Below, piece by piece: positions 42,879 to 54,884 of a DNA stretch of 64,000 nt. Made by a program: the position numbers and the translations under genes. The stretch's first letter is position 1, and every line of letters begins with the position of its first letter. The stretch spans positions 3,223,501 through 3,287,500 of the forward strand of contig NC_064047.1 in assembly GCF_932526225.1 (NCBI RefSeq), written 5' to 3'. Origin of the DNA: Nematostella vectensis (taxonomy: Eukaryota; Cnidaria; Anthozoa; Actiniaria; Edwardsiidae). A model generated the notes under the pieces. The model was given only the letters and a program-made list of their open reading frames with translations, searched no databases and was not told the DNA's origin.

Positions 42879-44070
42879 ATACATTTTTGTTTGAAAAATC
42901 CCTGATCAAAATAACAAAGAGGTAAAAAAGCTATTTGAAAAATCCAAGGTTGCGGTGGCCGAGTGGTGAAGGCGTTGGACTAGAAATCCAATGGGATCTT
43001 CCCGCGCAGGTTCGAATCCTGCTCGCAACGATACATTTTTGTTTGAAAAATCCCTGATCAAAATAACAAAGAGGTAAAAAAGCTATTTGAACAATCCAAG
43101 GTTGGGGAGGCCGAGTAGTTAAGGCGTTGGAATAGAAATCCAATGGGATCTTCCCGCGCAGGTTCGAACCCTGCCCGCAACGATACATTTTTCGACATTT
43201 TGTTTGAAGAATCCCTGATCAAAATAAAAAAAAGAAGCTATTTGAAAAATCCAAGGTTGAGGTGGCCGAGTGGTTAAGGCGATGGACTTGAAATCCAATG
43301 GGATCTTACCGCACAGGTTCGAACCCTGCCCGCAACGGTTCTTTTTTCTTTAAACATATTTCTAATACTTTATTGATCCAGTTGAAATTTCGATGCAGTT
43401 TTATTATTTAAAAAAAGTAGGGACGAACATCCAAGGTTGCGGTGGCCGAGGAGTTAAGGCGTTGGACTAGAAATCTAATGGGATCTTCCCGCGCAGGTTC
43501 GAATCCTGCCCACAACGATAAATTTTTCAACATTTTGTTTGAACAATCCCTGAACAAAATAGCAAAGCGGAAATGAAGCTAATTCAAAAATCCAATGTTG
43601 CGGTGGCCGAGTGGTTAAGGCGTTGGACTAGAAATCCAATGGGATCTTCCCGCGCAGGTTCAAATCCTGCTCGCAACGATACATTTTTGTTTGAAAAATC
43701 CCTGATCAAAATAACAAAGAGCTAAAAAAGCTATTTGAAGAATCCAAGGTTGGGGAGGCCGAGTGGTTAAGGCGTTGGAATAGAAATCCAATGGGATCTT
43801 CCCGCGCAGGCCCGAATCCTGCCCGCAACGATAAATTTTTCGACATTTCGTTTGAAGAATCCTTGTTCAGAATAACAAAGAGGAAATAGAGCTCTTTTAA
43901 AAATCTAATGTTGCGGTGGCCGAGTGGTTAAACCGTTGGAATAGAAATCCAATGGGATCTTCCCGCGCAGGCTCGAATCCTGCCCGCAACGATAAAGTTT
44001 TCGACATTTTGTTTGAAGAATCCCTGATCAAAATAAAAAAGAAGAAAAGAAGCGATTTGAAAAATCCAAG

Positions 44071-44152
44071 GTTGCGGTGGCCGAGTGGTTAAGGCGTTGG
44101 ACTTGAAATCCAATGGGATCTTCCCGCGCAGGTTCGAACCCTGCCCGCAACG
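44071..44152 (+). tRNA. tRNA-Ser(TGA) with T7 terminator
   Basis: Exact class D body; T7 stop at 44157-44163. Confidence 0.94.
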
Positions 44153-44403
44153 GTTCTTTTTTTCTGCAAACACATTTCAAATACTTTATTGATCCAGTTA
44201 CAATTTCGATGCAGTTTTATTATTTAAAAAAAGTAGGGACAAACATCCAAGGTTTCGGTGGCCGAGGAGTTAAGGCGTTATACTCAAAATCCCATGGGAT
44301 CTACCCTCGCAGGATCGAATCCTGCCCGCAACGATATATTTTTGTTTAAAAAATCCCTGTCCAAAATAACAAAGAGGTAAATATGCTATTTGAAAAATCC
44401 AAG

Positions 44404-44485
44404 GTTGCGGTGGCCGAGTGGTTAAGGCGTTGGACTAGAAATCCAATGGGATCTTCCCGCGCAGGTTCGAATCCTGCTCGCAACG
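44404..44485 (+). tRNA. tRNA-Ser(AGA)
   Basis: Exact class A copy after G44252; T5 stop at 44491-44495. Confidence 0.94.
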
Positions 44486-45348
44486 ATACATTTTTGTTTG
44501 AAAAATCCCTGATCAAAATAACAAAGAGGTAAAAAAGCTATTTGAAAAATCCAAGGTTGCGGTGGCCGAGTGGTGAAGGCGTTGGACTAGAAATCCAATG
44601 GGATCTTCCCGCGCAGGTTCGAATCCTGCTCGCAACGATACATTTTTGTTTGAAAAATCCCTGATCAAAATAACAAAGAGGTAAAAAAGCTATTTGAACA
44701 ATCCAAGGTTGGGGAGGCCGAGTAGTTAAGGCGTTGGAATAGAAATCCAATGGGATCTTCCCGCGCAGGTTCGAACCCTGCCGGCAACGATACATTTTTC
44801 GACATTTTGTTTGAAGAATCCCTGATCAAAATAAAAAAAAAGAAGCTATTTGAAAAATCCAAGGTTGAGGTGGCCGAGTGGTTAAGGCGATGGACTTGAA
44901 ATCCAATGGGATCTTCCCGCGCAGGTTCGAACCCTGCCCGCAACGGTTCTTTTTTTCTGCAAACACATTTCAAATACTTTATTGATCCAGTTACAATTTC
45001 GATGCACTTTTATTATTTAAAAAAAGTAGGGACAAACATCCAAGGTTTCGGTGGCCAAGGAGTTAAGGCGTTATACTCAAAATCCCATGGGATCTACCCT
45101 CGCAGGATCGAATCCTGCCCGCAACGATATATTTTTGTTTGAAAAATCCCTGATCAAAAACACAAAGAGGTAAAAATGCTATTTGAAAAGTCCAAGGTTG
45201 GGGTGGCCGAGTGGTTAAGACGTTGGACTAAAAATTCAATGCGATCTTCCCGCGCAGATTAGAGTCCTGCCCGCAACGATATATTTTTGTTTAAAAAATC
45301 CCTGTCCAAAATAACAAAGAGGTAAATATGCTATTTGAAAAATCCAAG

Positions 45349-45430
45349 GTTGCGGTGGCCGAGTGGTTAAGGCGTTGGACTAGAAATCCAATGGGATCTT
45401 CCCGCGCAGGTTCGAATCCTGCTCGCAACG
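45349..45430 (+). tRNA. tRNA-Ser(AGA)
   Basis: Exact class A copy after F45197; T5 stop at 45436-45440. Confidence 0.94.
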
Positions 45431-46797
45431 ATACATTTTTGTTTGAAAAATCCCTGATCAAAATAACAAAGAGGTAAAAAAGCTATTTGAAAAATCCAAG
45501 GTTGCGGTGGCCGAGTGGTGAAGGCGTTGGACAAGAAATCCAATGGGATCTTCCCGCGCAGGTTCGAATCCTGCTCGCAACGATACATTTTTGTTTGAAA
45601 AATCCCTGATCAAAATAACAAAGAGGTAAAAAAGCTATTTGAAGAATCCAAGGTTGGGGAGGCCGAGTGGTTAAGGCGTTGGATTAGAAATCCAATGGGA
45701 TCTTCCCGCGCAGGTCCGGATCCTGCCCGCAACGATACATTTTTCGACATTTTGTTTGAAGAATCCCTGATCAAAATAAAAAAAAGAAGCTATTTGAAAA
45801 ATCCAAGGTTGAGGTGGCCGAGTGGTTAAGGCGATGGACTTGAAATCCAATGGAATCTTACCGCACAGGTTAGAGCCCTGCCCGCAACGGTTCTTTTTTC
45901 TTAAGACATATTTCTAATACTTTATTGATCCAGTTGAAATTTCGATGCAGTTTTATTATTTAAAAAAAGTAGGGACGAACATCCAAGGTTGCGGTGGCCG
46001 AGGAGTTAAGGCGTTGGACTAGAAATCTAATGGGATCTTCCCGCGCAGGTTCGAATCCTGCCCACAACGATAAATTTTTCAACATTTTGTTTGAACAATC
46101 CCTGAACAAAATAGCAAAGCGGAAATGAAGCTAATTCAAAAATCCAATGTTGCGGTGGCCGAGTGGTTAAGGCGTTGGACTAGAAATCCAATGGGATCTT
46201 CCCGCGCAGGTTCAAATCCTGCTCGCAACGATACATTTTTGTTTGAAAAATCCCTGATCAAAATAACAAAGAGGTAAAAAAGCTATTTGAAGAATCCAAG
46301 GTTGGGGAGGCAGAGTGGTTAAGGCGTTGGATTAGAAATCCAATGGGATCTTCCCGAGCAGGCCCGAATCCTGCCCGCAACGATACATTTTTCGACATTT
46401 TGTTTGAAGAATCCCTGATCAAAATAAAAAAAAAGAAGCTATTTGAAAAATCCAAGGTTGAGGTGGCCGAGTGGTTAAGGCGATGGACTTGAAATCCAAT
46501 GGGATCTTACCGCACAGGTTCGAACCCTGCCCGCAACGGTTCTTTTTTCTTAAAACATATTTCTAATACTTTATTGATTCAGTTGAAATTTCGATGCAGT
46601 TTTATTATTTAAAAAAAGTAGGGACGAACATTCAAGGTTGCGGTGGCCGAGGAGTTAAGGCGTTGGACTAGAAATCTAATGGGATCTTCCCGCGCAGGTT
46701 CGAATCCTGCCCACAACGATAAATTTTTCAACATTTTGTTTGAACAATCCCTGAACAAAATAGCAAAGCGGAAATGAAGCTAATTCAAAAATCCAAT

Positions 46798-46879
46798 GTT
46801 GCGGTGGCCGAGTGGTTAAGGCGTTGGACTAGAAATCCAATGGGATCTTCCCGCGCAGGTTCGAATCCTGCTCGCAACG
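46798..46879 (+). tRNA. tRNA-Ser(AGA)
   Basis: Exact class A copy between B46637 and C46950; T5 stop at 46885-46889. Confidence 0.94.
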
Positions 46880-47271
46880 ATACATTTTTGTTTGAAAAAT
46901 CCCTGATCAAAATAACAAAGAGCTAAAAAAGCTATTTGAAGAATCCAAGGTTGGGGAGGCCGAGTGGTTAAGGCGTTGGAATAGAAATCCAATGGGATCT
47001 TCCCGCGCAGGCCCGAATCCTGCCCGCAACGATAAATTTTTCGACATTTCGTTTGAAGAATCCTTGTTCAGAATAACAAAGAGGAAATAGAGCTCTTTTA
47101 AAAATCTAATGTTGCGGTGGCCGAGTGGTTAAACCGTTGGAATAGAAATCCAATGGGATCTTCCCGCGCAGGCTCGAATCCTGCCCGCAACGATAAAGTT
47201 TTCGACATTTTGTTTGAAGAATCCCTGATCAAAATAAAAAAGAAGAAAAGAAGCGATTTGAAAAATCCAAG

Positions 47272-47353
47272 GTTGCGGTGGCCGAGTGGTTAAGGCGTTG
47301 GACTTGAAATCCAATGGGATCTTCCCGCGCAGGTTCGAACCCTGCCCGCAACG
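47272..47353 (+). tRNA. tRNA-Ser(TGA) with T7 terminator
   Basis: Exact class D body; T7 stop at 47358-47364. Confidence 0.94.
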
Positions 47354-47604
47354 GTTCTTTTTTTCTGCAAACACATTTCAAATACTTTATTGATCCAGTT
47401 ACAATTTCGATGCAGTTTTATTATTTAAAAAAAGTAGGGACAAACATCCAAGGTTTCGGTGGCCGAGGAGTTAAGGCGTTATACTCAAAATCCCATGGGA
47501 TCTACCCTCGCAGGATCGAATCCTGCCCGCAACGATATATTTTTGTTTAAAAAATCCCTGTCCAAAATAACAAAGAGGTAAATATGCTATTTGAAAAATC
47601 CAAG

Positions 47605-47686
47605 GTTGCGGTGGCCGAGTGGTTAAGGCGTTGGACTAGAAATCCAATGGGATCTTCCCGCGCAGGTTCGAATCCTGCTCGCAACG
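47605..47686 (+). tRNA. tRNA-Ser(AGA)
   Basis: Exact class A copy after G47453; T5 stop at 47692-47696. Confidence 0.94.
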
Positions 47687-48549
47687 ATACATTTTTGTTT
47701 GAAAAATCCCTGATCAAAATAACAAAGAGGTAAAAAAGCTATTTGAAAAATCCAAGGTTGCGGTGGCCGAGTGGTGAAGGCGTTGGACTAGAAATCCAAT
47801 GGGATCTTTCCGCGCAGGTTCGAATCCTGCTCGCAACGATACATTTTTGTTTGAAAAATCCCTGATCAAAATAACAAAGAGGTAAAAAAGCTATTTGAAC
47901 AATCCAAGGTTGGGGAGGCCGAGTAGTTAAGGCGTTGGAATAGAAATCCAATGGGATCTTCCCGCGCAGGTTCGAACCCTGCCGGCAACGATACATTTTT
48001 CGACATTTTGTTTGAAGAATCCCTGATCAAAATAAAAAAAAAGAAGCTATTTGAAAAATCCAAGGTTGAGGTGGCCGAGTGGTTAAGGCGATGGACTTGA
48101 AATCCAATGGGATCTTCCCGCGCAGGTTCGAACCCTGCCCGCAACGGTTCTTTTTTTCTGCAAACACATTTCAAATACTTTATTGATCCAGTTACAATTT
48201 CGATGCACTTTTATTATTTAAAAAAAGTAGGGACAAACATCCAAGGTTTCGTTGGCCAAGGAGTTAAGGCGTTATACTCAAAATCCCATGGGATCTACCC
48301 TCGCAGGATCGAATCCTGCCCGCAACGATATATTTTTGTTTGAAAAATCCCTGATCAAAAACACAAAGAGGTAAAAATGCTATTTGAAAAGTCCAAGGTT
48401 GGGGTGGCCGAGTGGTTAAGACGTTGGACTAAAAATTCAATGCGATCTTCCCGCGCAGATTAGAGTCCTGCCCGCAACGATATATTTTTGTTTAAAAAAT
48501 CCCTGTCCAAAATAACAAAGAGGTAAATATGCTATTTGAAAAATCCAAG

Positions 48550-48631
48550 GTTGCGGTGGCCGAGTGGTTAAGGCGTTGGACTAGAAATCCAATGGGATCT
48601 TCCCGCGCAGGTTCGAATCCTGCTCGCAACG
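48550..48631 (+). tRNA. tRNA-Ser(AGA)
   Basis: Exact class A copy after F48398; T5 stop at 48637-48641. Its 7,664-bp partner is the altered unit at 40886. Confidence 0.94.
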
Positions 48632-50318
48632 ATACATTTTTGTTTGAAAAATCCCTGATCAAAATAACAAAGAGGTAAAAAAGCTATTTGAAAAATCCAA
48701 GGTTGCGGTGGCCGAGTGGTGAAGGCGTTGGACTAGAAATCCAATGGGATCTTCCCGCGCAGGTTCGAATCCTGCTCGCAACGATACATTTTTGTTTGAA
48801 AAATCCCTGATCAAAATAACAAAGAGGTAAAAAAGCTATTTGAACAATCCAAGGTTGGGGAGGCCGAGTAGTTAAGGCGTTGGAATAGAAATCCAATGGG
48901 ATCTTCCCGCGCAGGTTCGAACCCTGCCCGCAACGATACATTTTTCGACATTTTGTTTGAAGAATCCCTGATCAAAATAAAAAAAAAGAAGCTATTTGAA
49001 AAATCCAAGGTTGAGGTGGCCGAGTGGTTAAGGCGATGGACTTGAAATCCAATGGGATCTTACCGCACAGGTTCGAACCCTGCCCGCAACGGTTCTTTTT
49101 TCTTTAAACATATTTCTAATACTTTATTGATCCAGTTGAAATTTCGATGCAGTTTTATTATTTAAAAAAAGTAGGGACGAACATCCAAGGTTGCGGTGGC
49201 CGAGGAGTTAAGGCGTTGGACTAGAAATCCAATGGGATCTTCCCGCGCAGGTTCGAATCCTGCTAGCAACGATACATTTTTGTTTTAAAAATCCCTGATC
49301 AAAATAACAAAGAGGTAAAAAAGCTATTTGTAAAATCCAAGGTTGGGGAGGACGAGTAGTTAAGGCGTTGGAATAGAAATCCAATGGGATCTTCCCGCGC
49401 AGGCTCGAATCCTGCCCGCAACGATAAAGTTTTAGACATTTTGTTTGAAGAATGTCTGATCAAAATAAAAAAGAAAAAAAGCTATTTCAAAAATCCAAGG
49501 TTGCGGTGGCCGAGTGGTTAAGGCGTTGGACTTGAAATCCAATGGGGTATTCCCGCGCAGGTTCGAACCCTGCCCGCAACGATACATTTTTCGACATTTT
49601 GTTTTAAGAATCCCTGATCAAAATAAAAAAAAGAAAAGAAGCTCTTTAAACAATCCAAGGTTGCGGTTGCCGAGTGGTTAAGGCGTTGGACTTGAAATCC
49701 AATGGGATCTTCCCGAGCAGGTTCGAACCCTGCCCGCAACGATACATTTTTCGACATTTTGTTTTAAGAATCCCTGATCAAAATAAAAAAAAGAAAAGAA
49801 GCTCTTTCAACAATCCAAGGTTGCGGTGGCCGAGTGGTTAAAGCGTTGGACTTGAAATCCAATGGGATCTTCCCGCGCAGGTTCGAACCCTGCCCGCAAC
49901 GATACATTTTTCGACATTTTGTTTTAAGAATCCCTGATCAAAATAAAAAAGAAAAGAAGCTATTTCAAAAATCCAAGGTTGCGGTGGCCGAGTGGTTAAG
50001 GCGATGGACTTGAAATCCAATGGGATCTTACCGCGCAGGTTCGAACCCTGCACGCAACGGTTCTTTTTTCTTCAAACAAATTTCTAACACTTTATTGACC
50101 CAGTTTCAATTTCGATGCAGTTTTACCATTTAAAAAAAGTAGGGACGAACATCCAAGGTTGCCGTGGCCGAGTGGTTAAAGCGTTGGACTAGAAATCCAA
50201 TGGGATCTTCCCGCGCAGGTTCGAATCCTGCCCACAACGATACATTTTTCAACATTTTGTTTGAACAATCCCTGAACAAAATAGCAAAGCGGAAATGAAG
50301 CTAATTCAAAAATCCAAT

Positions 50319-50400
50319 GTTGCGGTGGCCGAGTGGTTAAACCGTTGGACTTGAAATCCAATGGGATCTTCCCATTCAGGTTCGAATCCTGCCCGCAACG
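50319..50400 (+). tRNA. Class H relative with TGA anticodon
   Basis: Keeps the H hallmarks GTTAAACC and CCCATTCAGG but has a D-type anticodon arm (loop CTTGAAA, stem TTGGA/TCCAA). Either the TGA form is ancestral and CCA arose later, or a short conversion tract of about 20 bases replaced the CCA arm. Confidence 0.65.
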
Positions 50401-51468
50401 ATACATTTTTCGGCATTTTCTTTGAAGAATACTTAATCAAAATAAAAAAGAAGAAAAAAAGCTATTCAAAAATCCAAGGTTGCGGTGGCCGAGTGGTTAA
50501 GGCGTTAGACTTGAAATCCAATGGGGTCTTCCCGCGCAGGTTCGTACCCTGCCCGCAACGGTTCTTTTTTCTTCAAACACATTTCTAATACTTTATTGAT
50601 CCAGTTGAAATTTCGATGCAGTTTTATTATTTAAAAAAAGTAGGGACGAACATCCAAGGTTGCGGTGGCAGAGGAGTTAAGGCGTTGGACTAGAAATCTA
50701 ATGGGATCTTCCCGCGCAGGTTCGAATCCTGCCCACAACGATAAATTTTTCAACATTTTGTTTGAACAATCCCTGAACAAAATAGCAAAGCGGAAATGAA
50801 GCTAATTCAAAAATCCAATGTTGCGGTGGCCGAGTGGTTAAGGCGTTGGACTAGAAATCCAATGGGATCTTCCCGCGCAGGTTCAAATCCTGCTCGCAAC
50901 GATACATTTTTGTTTGAAAAATCCCTGATCAAAATAACAAAGAGGTAAAAAAGCTATTTGAAGAATCCAAGGTTGGGGAGGCCGAGTGGTTAAGGCGTTG
51001 GATTAGAAATCCAATGGGATCTTCCCGCGCAGGCCCGAATCCTGCCCGCAAAGATACATTTTTCGACATTTTGTTTGAAGAATCCCTGATCAAAATAAAA
51101 AAAAAGAAGCTATTTGAAAAATCCAAGGTTGAGGTGGCCGAGTGGTTAAGGCGATGGACTTGAAATCCAATGGGATCTTACCGCACAGGTTCGAACCCTG
51201 CCCGCAACGGTTCTTTTTTCTTAAAACATATTTCTAATACTTTATTGATTCAGTTGAAATTTCGATGCAGTTTTATTATTTAAAAAAAGTAGGGACGAAC
51301 ATCCAAGGTTGCGGTGGCCGAGGAGTTAAGGCGTTGGACTAGAAATCTAATGGGATCTTCCCGCGCAGGTTCGAATCCTGCCCACAACGATAAATTTTTC
51401 AACATTTTGTTTGAACAGTCCCTGAACAAAATAGCAAAGCGGAAATGAAGCTAATTCAAAAATCCAAT

Positions 51469-51550
51469 GTTGCGGTGGCCGAGTGGTTAAGGCGTTGGAC
51501 TAGAAATCCAATGGGATCTTCCCGCGCAGGTTCGAATCCTGCTCGCAACG
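51469..51550 (+). tRNA. tRNA-Ser(AGA)
   Basis: Exact class A copy between B51308 and C51621; T5 stop at 51556-51560. Confidence 0.94.
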
Positions 51551-51942
51551 ATACATTTTTGTTTGAAAAATCCCTGATCAAAATAACAAAGAGCTAAAAA
51601 AGCTATTTGAAGAATCCAAGGTTGGGGAGGCCGAGTGGTTAAGGCGTTGGAATAGAAATCCAATGGGATCTTCCCGCGCAGGCCCGAATCCTGCCCGCAA
51701 CGATAAATTTTTCGACATTTCGTTTGAAGAATCCTTGTTCAGAATAACAAAGAGGAAATAGAGCTCTTTTAAAAATCTAATGTTGCGGTGGCCGAGTGGT
51801 TAAACCGTTGGAATAGAAATCCAATGGGATCTTCCCGCGCAGGCTCGAATCCTGCCCGCAACGATAAAGTTTTCGACATTTTGTTTGAAGAATACCTGAT
51901 CAAAATAAAAAAGAAGAAAAGAAGCGATTTGAAAAATCCAAG

Positions 51943-52024
51943 GTTGCGGTGGCCGAGTGGTTAAGGCGTTGGACTTGAAATCCAATGGGATCTTCCCGCG
52001 CAGGTTCGAACCCTGCCCGCAACG
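51943..52024 (+). tRNA. tRNA-Ser(TGA)
   Basis: Exact class D body, first of two consecutive D units; T5 stop at 52030-52034. Confidence 0.94.
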
Positions 52025-52103
52025 ATACATTTTTCGACATTTTGTTTGAAGAATCCCTGATCAAAATAAAAAAGAAGAAAAGAAGCGATTTGAAAAATCC
52101 AAG

Positions 52104-52185
52104 GTTGCGGTGGCCGAGTGGTTAAGGCGTTGGACTTGAAATCCAATGGGATCTTCCCGCGCAGGTTCGAACCCTGCCCGCAACG
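52104..52185 (+). tRNA. tRNA-Ser(TGA) with T6 terminator
   Basis: Exact class D body; T6 stop at 52190-52195, one T shorter than the other D-to-G spacers. Confidence 0.94.
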
Positions 52186-52587
52186 GTTCTTTTTTCTGCA
52201 AACACATTTCAAATACTTTATTGATCCAGTTACAATTTCGATGCAGTTTTATTATTTAAAAAAAGTAGGGACAAACATCCAAGGTTTCGGTGGCCGAGGA
52301 GTTAAGGCGTTATACTCAAAATCCCATGGGATCTACCCTCGCAGGATCGAATCCTGCCCGCAACGATATATTTTTGTTTGAAAAATCCCTGATCAAAAAC
52401 ACAAAGAGGTAAAAATGCTATTTGAAAAGTCCAAGGTTGGGGTGGCCGAGTGGTTAAGACGTTGGACTAAAAATTCAATGCGATCTTCCCGCGCAGATTA
52501 GAGTCCTGCCCGCAACGATATATTTTTGTTTAAAAAATCCCTGTCCAAAATAACAAAGAGGTAAATATGCTATTTGAAAAATCCAAG

Positions 52588-52669
52588 GTTGCGGTGGCCG
52601 AGTGGTTAAGGCGTTGGACTAGAAATCCAATGGGATCTTCCCGCGCAGGTTCGAATCCTGCTCGCAACG
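52588..52669 (+). tRNA. tRNA-Ser(AGA)
   Basis: Exact class A copy after F52436; T5 stop at 52675-52679. Confidence 0.94.
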
Positions 52670-53532
52670 ATACATTTTTGTTTGAAAAATCCCTGATCAA
52701 AAAAACAAAGAGGTAAAAAAGCTATTTGAAAAATCCAAGGTTGCGGTGGCCGAGTGGTGAAGGCGTTGGACTAGAAATCCAATGGGATCTTCCCGCGCAG
52801 GTTCGAATCCTGCTCGCAACGATACATTTTTGTTTGAAAAATCCCTGATCAAAATAACAAAGAGGTAAAAAAGCTATTTAAACAATCCAAGGTTGGGGAG
52901 GCCGAGTAGTTAAGGCGTTGGAATAGAAATCCAATGGGATCTTCCCGCGCAGGTTCGAACCCTGCCCGCAACGATACATTTTTCGACATTTTGTTTGAAG
53001 AATCCCTGATCAAAATAAAAAAAAAGAAGCTATTTGAAAAATCCAAGGTTGAGGTGGCCGAGTGGTTAAGGCGATGGACTTGAAATCCAATGGGATCTTC
53101 CCGCGCAGGTTCGAACCCTGCCCGCAACGGTTCTTTTTTTCTGCAAACACATTTCAAATACTTTATTGATCCAGTTACAATTTCGATGCAGTTTTATTAT
53201 TTAAAAAAAGTAGGGACAAACATCCAAGGTTTCGGTGGCCGATGAGTTAAGGCGTTATACTCAAAATCCCATGGGATCTACCCTCGCAGGATCGAATCCT
53301 GCCCGCAACGATATATTTTTGTTTGAAAAATCCCTGATCAAAAACACAAAGAGGTAAAAATGCTATTTGAAAAGTCCAAGGTTGGGGTGGCCGAGTGGTT
53401 AAGACGTTGGACTAAAAATTCAATGCGATCTTCCCGCGCAGATTAGAGTCCTGCCCGCAACGATATATGTTTGTTTAAAAAATCCCTGTCCAAAATAACA
53501 AAGAGGTAAATATGCTATTTGAAAAATCCAAG

Positions 53533-53614
53533 GTTGCGGTGGCCGAGTGGTTAAGGCGTTGGACTAGAAATCCAATGGGATCTTCCCGCGCAGGTTCGAA
53601 TCCTGCTCGCAACG
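53533..53614 (+). tRNA. tRNA-Ser(AGA)
   Basis: Exact class A copy after F53381; T5 stop at 53620-53624. Confidence 0.94.
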
Positions 53615-54642
53615 ATACATTTTTGTTTGAAAAATCCCTGATCAAAATAACAAAGAGGTAAAAAAGCTATTTGAAAAATCCAAGGTTGCGGTGGCCGAGT
53701 GGTGAAGGCGTTGGACTAGAAATCCAATGGGATCTTCCCGCGCAGGTTCGAATCCTGCTCGCAACGATACATTTTTGTTTGAAAAATCCCTGATCAAAAT
53801 AACAAAGAGGTAAAAAAGCTATTTGAACAATCCAAGGTTGGGGAGGCCGAGTAGTTAAGGCGTTGGAATAGAAATCCAATGGGATCTTCCCGCGCAGGTT
53901 CGAACCCTGCCCGCAACGATACATTTTTCGACATTTTGTTTGAAGAATCCCTGATCAAAATTAAAAAAAAGAAGCTATTTGAAAAATCCAAGGTTGAGGT
54001 GGCCGAGTGGTTAAGGCGATGGACTTGAAATCCAATGGGATCTTACCGCACAGGTTCGAACCCTGCCCGCAACGGTTCTTTTTTCTTTAAACATATTTCT
54101 AATACTTTATTGATCCAGTTGAAATTTCGATGCAGTTTTATTATTTAAAAAAAGTAGGGACGAACATCCAAGGTTGCGGTGGCCGAGTAGTTAAGGCGTT
54201 GGGCTAGAAATCCAATGGGATCTTCCCGCGCAGGTTCGAATCCTGCTAGCAACGATACATTTTTGTTTTAAAAATCCCTGATCAAAATAACAAAGAGGTA
54301 AAAAAGCTATTTGAAAAATCCAAGGTTGGGGAGGACGAGTAGTTAAGGCGTTGGAATAGAAATCCAATGGGATCTTCCCGCGCAGGCTCGAATCCTGCCC
54401 GCAACGATAAAGTTTTAGACATTTTGTTTGAAGAATGTCTGATCAAAATAAAAAAGAAAAAAAGCTATTTCAAAAATCCAAGGTTGCGGTGGCGGAGTGG
54501 TTAAGGCGTTGGACTTGAAATCCAATGGGGTATTCCCGCGCAGGTTCGAACCCTGCCCGCAACGATACATTTTTCGACATTTTGTTTTAAGAATCCCTGA
54601 TCAAAATAAAAAAAAGAAAAGAAGCTCTTTGAACAATCCAAG

Positions 54643-54724
54643 GTTGCGGTGGCCGAGTGGTTAAGGCGTTGGACTTGAAATCCAATGGGATCTTCCCGCG
54701 CAGGTTCGAACCCTGCCCGCAACG
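54643..54724 (+). tRNA. tRNA-Ser(TGA)
   Basis: Exact class D copy in the last TGA run; T5 stop at 54730-54734. Confidence 0.94.
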
Positions 54725-54802
54725 ATACATTTTTCGACATTTTGTTTTAAGAATCCCTGATCAAAATAAAAAAAAGAAAAGAAGCTCTTTCAACAATCCA
54801 AG

Positions 54803-54884
54803 GTTGCGGTGGCCGAGTGGTTAAGGCGTTGGACTTGAAATCCAATGGGATCTTCCCGCGCAGGTTCGAACCCTGCCCGCAACG
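54803..54884 (+). tRNA. tRNA-Ser(TGA)
   Basis: Exact class D copy 160 bp after the previous one; T5 stop at 54890-54894. Confidence 0.94.

Larger units (their letters stand above)
41358..43909 (+). repeat. N-D-G-A higher-order repeat, round 3 (2,552 bp, 16 units)
   Basis: Unit starts: N41358, D41519, G41700, A41852, A42004, C42156, E42312, G42493, F42645, A42797, A42949, C43101, E43256, B43436, A43597, C43749. One E-B-A-C round is absent compared with round 1, which accounts for the 649-bp shorter period. Confidence 0.92.
43910..47110 (+). repeat. N-D-G-A higher-order repeat, round 4 (3,201 bp, 20 units)
   Basis: Unit starts: N43910, D44071, G44252, A44404, A44556, C44708, E44864, G45045, F45197, A45349, A45501, C45653, E45808, B45988, A46149, C46301, E46457, B46637, A46798, C46950. 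Identical in order and spacing to round 1. The shared A variant with ACAAG in the anticodon loop (37837 and 45501) and the rare C form (37989 and 45653) support a 7,664-bp superblock duplication of rounds 1-2. Confidence 0.93.
47111..51781 (+). repeat. N-D-G-A higher-order repeat, round 5 with inserted TGA-run block (4,671 bp, 29 units)
   Basis: Unit starts: N47111, D47272, G47453, A47605, A47757, C47909, E48065, G48246, F48398, A48550, A48702, C48854, E49010, A49190, C49342, D49500, D49660, D49820, d49978, J50158, H50319 (TGA form), K50479, B50659, A50820, C50972, E51128, B51308, A51469, C51621. From 49190 to 50560 the order equals the block at 14484-18624, so two otherwise separate higher-order families are joined here. 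Confidence 0.92.
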
